Assembly: GCA_964390805.1 (NCBI GenBank)
Contig: CAYMKL010000043.1
Span: forward strand, 1 to 47,093
Length of the DNA stretch: 47,093 nucleotides
Source: CAYMKL01 sp964390805
Lineage (GTDB): Bacteria > Chloroflexota > Anaerolineae > VGOG01
Reading direction: 5' to 3'
Position 1 is the first letter of the stretch, and the number at the start of each line of letters is the position of its first letter. The notes beneath the pieces were generated by a model. The model did no database searches. It saw nothing but the letters and a program-made list of their open reading frames with translations, and was not told the DNA's origin. Below are positions 41,453 through 47,093 of the stretch, one piece after another. Both the position numbers and the translations under genes were made by a program.

Positions 41453-43069
41453 TCACTCCCCAAACAACTCCGAAATATCCTGCACTGCGCTCCGCCGCTC
41501 CCCTGCTCCCATGGCCCCGTAGAACGCCTCATCGTACTTGCGGGTGCGCACCTGGATGGGCATGGGCACGGCGTGGCCCATGAGGAGAACCTGCTCGCGG
41601 GTATCCAGGCTCTCTAGCGCGCTCCGCAGGAAGCTGCGGTTGGCCACTCCGGTCAATACCGCATCAATGTCCCGCTCCTCGGTCAGCTTACCGGTGACCC
41701 GCGTGCCGAGCTGGCTCATCACCTCAGGATCAATGCCGCTGGGCCGCTGATCCACCACCATCAGAGTGACGTAGTACTTACGCAGCTCGCGAGCGATGGT
41801 GCCGAAGATGGTCTGGCGAGAGACGGCGGGGCTGAGGAACTTGTGAGCCTCCTCCAGGGTGATCACCAGGGTGCGGGGCTGATCGGCGGCGGCCTGGGTC
41901 TGCTCGTAGCGCTCAACCTTGCTCTGATAGAGGTGGCGCACCCGCCGGGTGACGATGTTGGCTACCAGCATGTGATCCAGCGGTCGGTCGTGCCGCCCGA
42001 AGTGCAGGATGACGTGCCTCCCCTTGTCCAAGGCGGCTACCATCTCGTCAATGACGCTGAACGGGACGTCATCAACCACGTAGTCCAGGCGGCCTATGTC
42101 TCTCAGCTTGCGCTGCAGGGCCTCGGTAGCTCCCTGGTGGGCTGACCGGGTCTCGCAGAAGCTGGCTATGTCTTGCGGGCTCATCCCCAGGAGCCTCCTC
42201 AGCCACTCTTTGCCGTAGCTATCGTGCAGGAGGCCCACCGTCGTTTTGGACGCTGGAGTCAGGTCCAGCTCCTCGGCCAGGAGCGTCACGTCCTCGGCCT
42301 CGATCTGGTTGAGGCCGATCTTGAGAGTCACGTCCACGTTGCGCCCCTCGCGGCTGGCGGCCCTCTCGTCCAGGGAGTAGACGAGCACCTTGCTGCCGAA
42401 GAGGTGGCGTAGCCCCTTGACCCACTGGCCGTCCTCTGAGCGCTTGCCGAAGGCGTACTCATCGTGCATGTCAAAGATGAGGTTGACCCCCACCCCGGCC
42501 TGGATAATCCCGCACAGCAGGATACGAACCAGAAAGCTCTTGCCCGTGCCCGTCTGGCCGAAGATGCCATTGGAGCGCTCCACCAGGCGGTCGAGCTTGA
42601 TGCAGATAGGGATGTCCATGGTCAGCGGTGTACCCATGGCGAAATTCCGCTTGCTCTCTTCGCCGAAAACGGTGGCGAAGTCCATAGCATCGGCCTGGCA
42701 CAGCTCGGCGAAGTGCATGGGGATAGTGCGCACCGGCTGCGGCGGCGACAACTCATCGAGGAAGGAAAGCTCGTCGCCCTTCTCCAGCATGAGCATGGGC
42801 TTGACCTGCACCGTGGCGTAGGTATTGATGCCGGAGAGGGCCTGGGCGATGAAGGGCGAGGCATCCCGTGGCGGGTCGGCCAGCAGCCTGGCGTCGGTGG
42901 CCCGCAGTTGCATGTCCGAGATCATGCTGAAGTAGCGGTTGTGCGCCCCCTCCACGATCACGAAATCGCCGATGCGCAGATCCTCGGTCGAACAGCGCGG
43001 ATCCAGCCGCACCGTCAACCCCGCGTTGAATGCGCCGTCGGTTACTACGCCTAGTCGTTTACGTTTCAT
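41453..43069 (-). CDS. HerA/DUF87-type ATPase
   Basis: 538 aa. ATG at 43069 preferred over GTG at 43075. N-terminal HAS-barrel-like beta region (about 1-90), then a FtsK/HerA-superfamily ATPase: Walker A GIFGQTGTGKS (about 170-180), DMHDEYAFG, Walker B VITLEEAHKFLSP (about 400-412), then DQRPSGIDPEVMSQLG and an Arg-containing LGTRVTGKLTEE. Such hexameric ATPases translocate DNA; archaeal HerA works with the NurA nuclease. No NurA-like gene is visible here, so the partner is unknown. The small GIY-YIG protein encoded upstream is a nuclease fold but not an established partner. Confidence 0.9.
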   Translation of the reverse strand: MKRKRLGVVTDGAFNAGLTVRLDPRCSTEDLRIGDFVIVEGAHNRYFSMISDMQLRATDARLLADPPRDASPFIAQALSGINTYATVQVKPMLMLEKGDELSFLDELSPPQPVRTIPMHFAELCQADAMDFATVFGEESKRNFAMGTPLTMDIPICIKLDRLVERSNGIFGQTGTGKSFLVRILLCGIIQAGVGVNLIFDMHDEYAFGKRSEDGQWVKGLRHLFGSKVLVYSLDERAASREGRNVDVTLKIGLNQIEAEDVTLLAEELDLTPASKTTVGLLHDSYGKEWLRRLLGMSPQDIASFCETRSAHQGATEALQRKLRDIGRLDYVVDDVPFSVIDEMVAALDKGRHVILHFGRHDRPLDHMLVANIVTRRVRHLYQSKVERYEQTQAAADQPRTLVITLEEAHKFLSPAVSRQTIFGTIARELRKYYVTLMVVDQRPSGIDPEVMSQLGTRVTGKLTEERDIDAVLTGVANRSFLRSALESLDTREQVLLMGHAVPMPIQVRTRKYDEAFYGAMGAGERRSAVQDISELFGE

Positions 43070-43092
43070 GTTCACTCTCTCAGTTTACACTA

Positions 43093-43156
43093 GCAAAAGT
43101 CATCCTGAGCCGTTCGGCTGAGCTCACGACGAAGCCTGTCGAAGGATGGCTTTTGC
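43093..43156. repeat. Long hairpin, palindromic repeat family copy 1
   Basis: GCAAAAGTCATCCT and AGGATGGCTTTTGC form the outer stem around CCTGAGC...GTCGAAGG sequence. Related units lie at 43542-43580 and 43671-43770, flanking the GIY-YIG gene. Confidence 0.6.
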
Positions 43157-43185
43157 GGCTCAATGGCTTGACAACCCATCAGAAA

Positions 43186-43488
43186 TCATCCGTCTGGCTG
43201 AGATGAAGACCGCGATTTGGATAGCCCGACCAGAGCCTCAAAGTCACCTCGTATGAGTGCTTCTTTCTTGGCTCGTGTCCAGCCCTTGACCTGCCGCTCG
43301 CGCAGGAACGCTTCATGTTCCGATGGGAACTCCTGTGCATAGACCAACTCAACCGGCAAGCGCCTGCGGGTGTAGACACTCCCTTCCCCTGCATGATGCT
43401 CAGCCAGGCGCAGGGACAAGTTGTTAGTCGAGCCAGAGTAACATGAGCCATCGGCACACTTGAGGATGTAGAGCCAGGCCTTCATCAT
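43186..43488 (-). CDS. GIY-YIG nuclease superfamily protein
   Basis: 100 aa, the usual length of the UPF0213/YhbQ-like group. The GIY-YIG core appears as WLYILKCADGSCYSGSTNN, followed by RLAEHHAGEGSVYTRRR and a conserved Glu in EAFLRERQVKGW. Small members have been linked to DNA repair but the role is uncertain. It lies between palindromic intergenic repeats. Start at either of two adjacent ATG codons. Confidence 0.9.
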   Translation of the reverse strand: MMKAWLYILKCADGSCYSGSTNNLSLRLAEHHAGEGSVYTRRRLPVELVYAQEFPSEHEAFLRERQVKGWTRAKKEALIRGDFEALVGLSKSRSSSQPDG

Positions 43489-43541
43489 CTCTTTGCCCTT
43501 TGCCTATCTTTGCGCTGTTTGTAGCTCGATAAACCCGCTCG

Positions 43542-43770
43542 AAATCACCCTTCGACAGGCTCAGGGTGATTTCTCGCTAGGCACCATGTGGAAAGTCACT
43601 CCCTCACAAGTCCTTGTGGGTTGAGATGCATTTCAGTTTTGGGGCGACCTTTGCTGGCAGGCTCACCAGAGCATCCTGAGCTTGTCGAAGGATGCGACTT
43701 TGCAAGACCCTCACCCTTCGACGACTCGACTGAGCTCGCCGAAGCCAGGCTCAGGGTGATTTCTCGCTAG
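43542..43770. repeat. Cluster of CTTCGACAGGCTCAGGG-type palindromic repeats
   Basis: Three units in the 306-nt spacer: a hairpin AAATCACCCTTCGAC/CTCAGGGTGATTT at 43542-43572, GCATCCTGAGCTTGTCGAAG with GGATGC at 43671-43695, and a longer unit at 43710-43770. The segment from CTCAGGGTGATTTC to CGCTAG is repeated exactly at 43560-43580 and 43750-43770. No gene is evident in this spacer. Confidence 0.65.
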
Positions 43771-43794
43771 ACACCACATGGGGAGTCCAGCTCC

Positions 43795-44730
43795 TTACCA
43801 CCGGCGCGGCGCCCGGCTGGCCCTGATCTCCAGCGCCCAGTCGGTCTCGTCATTGAGGATCTTGCGCCCCATCTCGTCCCCGTAGGCAGTGAGCTCGGGG
43901 ATGTTGCTGACGTCGTCCATGGCGATGGCCCTGTCGAAGTCCACCTGGAAGCGGCGGAAATCGAGCTGCTCGAAGAAGGTGCGCACCAGGTGCACCTGCT
44001 GGTCATCGGCCGTCTGGAGGAAGGCGCCCAGCACCGGCCCCAGCCAATCCCAGGCCCACCAGCGGTTGGCTTCGCCGGGCTGGAGGGTGTGCGGCTCGCG
44101 GCCCGTGCCCAGGCTGATGAGCGTCGTCTCGGCCGGGTCCCATTCCAGGCAGAAGCGGGCTTCGTAGGCCGCCAGGTAGCAGGGGTTGCCGTACGAGCCC
44201 ACGCCGCCGTCCAGGTACCGTCCCTCGACTGGCGGAAAGTAGGTGGGCACCGTGCAAGAGGACAGCACCGCCTTGACCACTGGCCAGGTGGCGTACTCCT
44301 CCTTCCAGGGCTTGATAAAGCGCGTGCGTTTCTCCACCAGATCGAAGGCCGTGATAACCACGTCGGTGGGCGGGTCGGCCGACCAGAAATCGCCCATCGT
44401 CATCTCGCCCACGTGCTGCTTGAGGGCGGCCTCCGTTGGCTCCGGGGAGTAGCGGTAGCGGGTGAGTGGCCACAGCCAACTGCGCCAGGTCTTGCGGAAG
44501 GCGGTCTCGCCCAGCTCGCAGTAGAGCTGGTGCATCTCCGCCCCGCTCAGCCCCGCCCCGATGCCAGCCGAGATGATGGAGCCAGTGGAAGTGCCTGCCG
44601 CCAGTCGGAAGATCTCGTGGGACGACTGGCCCAGGTGCCCCTCCAGAATAGCCAGAGCGCGGGTGACGATCACCCCCTTGATGCCACCGCCGTCAACGGC
44701 GATGGCGACGTGTTTGCGGAATGGTTTCAT
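43795..44730 (-). CDS. Patatin-like phospholipase
   Basis: 311 aa, soluble. Oxyanion loop DGGGIKG at 13-19, nucleophile elbow GTSTGS with Ser48, and catalytic Asp174 in DGGVGSYG; the Ser-Asp dyad is complete. AGGAG precedes the ATG. Patatins cleave acyl chains from membrane lipids. No signal peptide or transport domain is present, so it acts from the cytoplasm. Patatins also serve as effectors in CBASS-type defence, but no cyclase is visible nearby, so a housekeeping lipid role is as likely. Confidence 0.92.
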   Translation of the reverse strand: MKPFRKHVAIAVDGGGIKGVIVTRALAILEGHLGQSSHEIFRLAAGTSTGSIISAGIGAGLSGAEMHQLYCELGETAFRKTWRSWLWPLTRYRYSPEPTEAALKQHVGEMTMGDFWSADPPTDVVITAFDLVEKRTRFIKPWKEEYATWPVVKAVLSSCTVPTYFPPVEGRYLDGGVGSYGNPCYLAAYEARFCLEWDPAETTLISLGTGREPHTLQPGEANRWWAWDWLGPVLGAFLQTADDQQVHLVRTFFEQLDFRRFQVDFDRAIAMDDVSNIPELTAYGDEMGRKILNDETDWALEIRASRAPRRW

Positions 44731-44805
44731 GGTGAGTTTTCTCCTTTCGTCTGTAGCGGTTCAGGCGGAACTAACCGGTAGCCAGCTATTCCCAAACAAT
44801 CAGGT

Positions 44806-45981
44806 TTACGGCAACATCCTTGCCAATCGGTTCCTATACCAAACCGTCATTCTCCAAATCCTTCGCATACCCTTGAAGATTGCATAGAAAGGCACCTGCC
44901 ATAGGTGGTCCGCCCCCCAGATATGTTGTAGAACTATTGGAAACCCAATGAGCTTATGCTGTAAACTGGCATCGCTCACCAGGCGGGAGTAGCGCAGGTA
45001 GTGGAACCAAAGGCCCCGCAGAGGTCCCACCAGTTCGGCTGGGCGGGCTCTGGCCTCATGTTCGATACGCTCAGTTTTCGACGTGGGCATGTTCTGAAGG
45101 CTTTGTAAGATTTCTGATGGGATCGGAGCATCCAGCACATCTCGCAAATAACTCAGGGCATCTCTTAATGGCAAAATCAAACGGCGCTTTTGGGCCTGGG
45201 TAATGAGTCGACCCCAATCAAGTTCAGATTGTGACGTCTTCATAATCATCATCGCATCTGCAACCCAACGAAATGGTGGCACAGGATTCCACCTTGCCCC
45301 GTGCACGCAGGCGTGCAGTAGTTGATCAGTCGGGTTTAAGGCGTGGGTTGGCACATCATGGATTTTGGTCAATACTGCACCATCCCAGAAATCGTCGCCC
45401 ACATTGGTGTAGCAACACTCCGTCAACACATGCCAGTGAAGGTCGAATTCTCGACCAGTCGCATTTTCAAACCCATGACCTTTTGTGACAGATATGTATG
45501 TCTCTGTAAATGCCTCTGGCGATCTCGATTTTGGGGTCCAGCCCAATTTCCTCAGCAAATTGATTGCTGCTGAAGCCTGTTCCGTGCGGACGAGAACATC
45601 AAAATCACCCAGGGGACGGAGACCGTAGTCTCTGTAGTGAAGTAGGGTCAATGCAGCTCCCTTGAGTATCATCGTTTGGATGCCAGCATTGTGAAAGGAA
45701 CGCAAGAGAGTGGACATATTGTGGAATAGCATCTGGTTCTCGTACCACGTTAGTCGGTAGATCCCCTTGAATCTGTTCATCAGGGGATCTTTTCCTCCAT
45801 GAGTACGCAGGTTCCAATAGAGTAGTGGTAGTAGCCGCAACGAGCCTGGATCAAGTCGGTCAATATCAACGCTCGATTTCCATTCGTACCAGGCATCTAT
45901 AGCTTCATTTCCCTGCAACATCGCGGCCCGCAAAAGCAATCCTTGCTCGCGCGTAGGCCAGAATCCCCCATCATAGTGCAT
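44806..45981 (-). CDS. Nucleotidyltransferase family protein (PF14907-like)
   Basis: 391 aa. The nucleotidyltransferase signature is GLRPLGDFDVLVRT with Asp126 and Asp128, preceded by the helix IQTMILKGAALTLLHYRDY, as in the 'uncharacterised nucleotidyltransferase' family found beside peptide-maturation and lasso-peptide genes. The C-terminal third is helical with basic patches and a possible amphipathic segment. Its ATG overlaps the end of the ABC exporter gene by 11 nt, so the two are translationally coupled. That pairing is seen in some ribosomal-peptide clusters, where this enzyme may modify the peptide or its tag. Substrate not inferable here. Confidence 0.82.
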   Translation of the reverse strand: MHYDGGFWPTREQGLLLRAAMLQGNEAIDAWYEWKSSVDIDRLDPGSLRLLPLLYWNLRTHGGKDPLMNRFKGIYRLTWYENQMLFHNMSTLLRSFHNAGIQTMILKGAALTLLHYRDYGLRPLGDFDVLVRTEQASAAINLLRKLGWTPKSRSPEAFTETYISVTKGHGFENATGREFDLHWHVLTECCYTNVGDDFWDGAVLTKIHDVPTHALNPTDQLLHACVHGARWNPVPPFRWVADAMMIMKTSQSELDWGRLITQAQKRRLILPLRDALSYLRDVLDAPIPSEILQSLQNMPTSKTERIEHEARARPAELVGPLRGLWFHYLRYSRLVSDASLQHKLIGFPIVLQHIWGADHLWQVPFYAIFKGMRRIWRMTVWYRNRLARMLP

Positions 45982-47093
45982 TGTATTCTTGGACCGTCCG
46001 TTCCATGTTCAAGATATTTCTCCAGACACCTTTCCCATCAAGGATCGCTGTGGGATGTCCACTCGCCACAACGCAACCTTCTTGCAGGACGTAGACGCAT
46101 TCAGCCTCGCGCGTGATATCCATATCATGGCCAATGATTAAAGCCGCCGGAACGTTGTCTAGCCTTTTCAGGTTATTCATCAGTTGGCGCACGGCGACCT
46201 CATCGAGATGATTGGTAGGTTCATCAAGGATCAAGAGCCTCGGTTGACGTAGAAATGCCCGGGCAAGCGCAATCCGTTGGCGCTGTCCTCCAGAAAGCAG
46301 CACTCCACTTTCTCCTACAAAGGTGTCATAGCCCTGAGGGAGTTCTTGAATGAATTCATGGGCTGTTGCTAGTTCGGATGCCCGGATTACTTGCTGAAAA
46401 CTTGCATCAGTAGAGCCATAGGTGATGTTCTCTAAGATCGTTCCAGGGAATATGATCGGATCTTGTGTCACGACCCCAATATGTCGGCGCAAGTGGACGA
46501 TGTCCAATTCGCTAAACGGATGATCATCTGCACAGAGTTGGCCTTTCTGGGGGCGGTAGAATCCTAGAATAAGATTGGCGATTGTGGTTTTGCCAGACCC
46601 ATTCGGGCCGACAATGGCCACTGTGGTACTTGGGTGGATAGTGAGATTGATGTCGTGTAAGACTGGTTGGTCTTTGTATTGAAAGCACACCGATTCTAAG
46701 GTGATTCTTCCGCTGAACACTATGCGTTTCGTACCAGAATAGGGTCTCGAGTCTTTCATCTCCAACAAGTTATACAAGGTAGTCAATGATTCATTGCCCT
46801 CAATGACTTGCGGAATGCAAGATGATATCGTATTCAGATGGGCTCTCAGCAAGGCAACTGCAGTGTAAAACGACAAGAGTTCTCCCAGGGTCATAAATCC
46901 TGTTGCTACGGCTCCTCCGCCCACGATCAGAATAACAACACCAGATGAGGCAACTATCGTGTTCTGAACCAAACTATAGGCAGCTCTTAGCCAGGCCATG
47001 TACCCGCTGGTAAGGCGCAATTCCTCAAGGTTTTTCCTCTGTTAGAAGTTTCCCGATTCGCGGGTAGCTGACCAGTTGCGGTAATGTCGCTTT
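45971..47093 (-). CDS. ABC exporter (TMD-NBD), partial and frameshifted at window edge
   Basis: The 3' part of a fused transmembrane plus ATPase half-transporter. Helices: VVILIVGGGAVATGFMTLG and neighbours. NBD: Walker A VGPNGSGKTT (about 46586-46614), Q-loop VVTQDP, signature LLSGGQRQR (about 46284-46305), Walker B LLILDEPTNHLD, H-loop IIGHDMD. The frame opens at a TAA near 47038, but another frame upstream reads on to the window edge (LVSYPRIGKLLTEE). Removing one A from the five-A run (47031-47035, T on the plus strand) joins them as LLTEENLEELRLTSGY, so a one-base indel is likely, real or a sequencing error. Probably exports a peptide or lipid; coupled to the nucleotidyltransferase. Confidence 0.88.

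Noticed and set aside
41453..43069. HerA-like ATPase plus GIY-YIG gene as a two-gene defence or repair system
   Set aside because: The genes are separated by repeats, the GIY-YIG protein is of the small solitary type, and there is no NurA, SIR2 or other known HerA partner.
43795..44730. Patatin as a CBASS defence effector
   Set aside because: No CD-NTase-type cyclase or CBASS ancillary gene is nearby. The nucleotidyltransferase at 44806-45981 has the PF14907-like pattern and is coupled to an ABC exporter instead.

Overview
The window looks like a scaffold piece from a metagenome-assembled bacterial genome: it has two 100-base runs of N, both inside tandem-repeat coding DNA, high GC, and every convincing gene on the minus strand. 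Secreted subtilases ending in long S-V-N-W-D/N repeats, large multi-PAS/GAF two-component kinases and membrane GGDEF/HD-GYP proteins suggest a Chloroflexota (Anaerolineae-like) bacterium. No rRNA or marker gene confirms this, so the taxonomy is an inference.

Reading in the direction of transcription (right to left). (1) 47.1-43.2 kb: the end of an ABC exporter, frameshifted near the window edge, overlapping a PF14907-type nucleotidyltransferase; then a patatin-like lipase, a GIY-YIG protein and palindromic intergenic repeats. (2) 43.1-37.2 kb: a HerA/DUF87-type ATPase, a DJ-1/PfpI protein, a polytopic membrane protein and a Lon-family protease. The last three are bracketed by a 30-bp inverted repeat. 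(3) 37.2-29.6 kb: a module of anion permease plus universal stress protein present three times in a row, then a ZIP metal transporter. The third permease has an in-frame TGA at a conserved Trp position. (4) 29.6-24.6 kb: a decayed histidine kinase, a REC-PAS-PAS-GAF-HisKA_3 kinase with its NarL-type regulator, and a stand-alone receiver protein. (5) 24.6-4.2 kb: two operons of secreted subtilases with VNWD repeats, each headed by a cyclic-di-GMP-I (GEMM-I) riboswitch with an intrinsic terminator. Between them lie a hybrid kinase, an OmpR-type regulator, a membrane GGDEF/HD-GYP protein, an HD-GYP fragment and kinase remnants. (6) 3.9-0.2 kb: a second GGDEF/HD-GYP protein and a 75-residue protein, each behind its own c-di-GMP riboswitch.

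The most interesting unit is the c-di-GMP circuit spanning about 0.2-24.6 kb. The window encodes two proteins that could make and break c-di-GMP, and four c-di-GMP riboswitches placed before (a) one of those enzymes, (b) two subtilase operons and (c) the small protein. Three of the riboswitches, plus one further site, sit behind near-identical promoters. Each promoter has 11-nt-phased direct repeats ending exactly 17 nt before a TATAAT box, the layout of a PhoB/OmpR-activated promoter. An OmpR-family regulator with a partner kinase lies between the targets and is the obvious candidate activator. The picture is two-input control (phospho-regulator for initiation, c-di-GMP for termination) of a family of surface-anchored or released repeat proteases.

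Several genes are visibly decaying (two kinase remnants, an HD-GYP fragment joined to a subtilase tail, a mini-subtilase remnant, frameshifts, a nonsense codon). The region therefore appears to evolve by duplication and recombination, though some defects may be sequencing errors.
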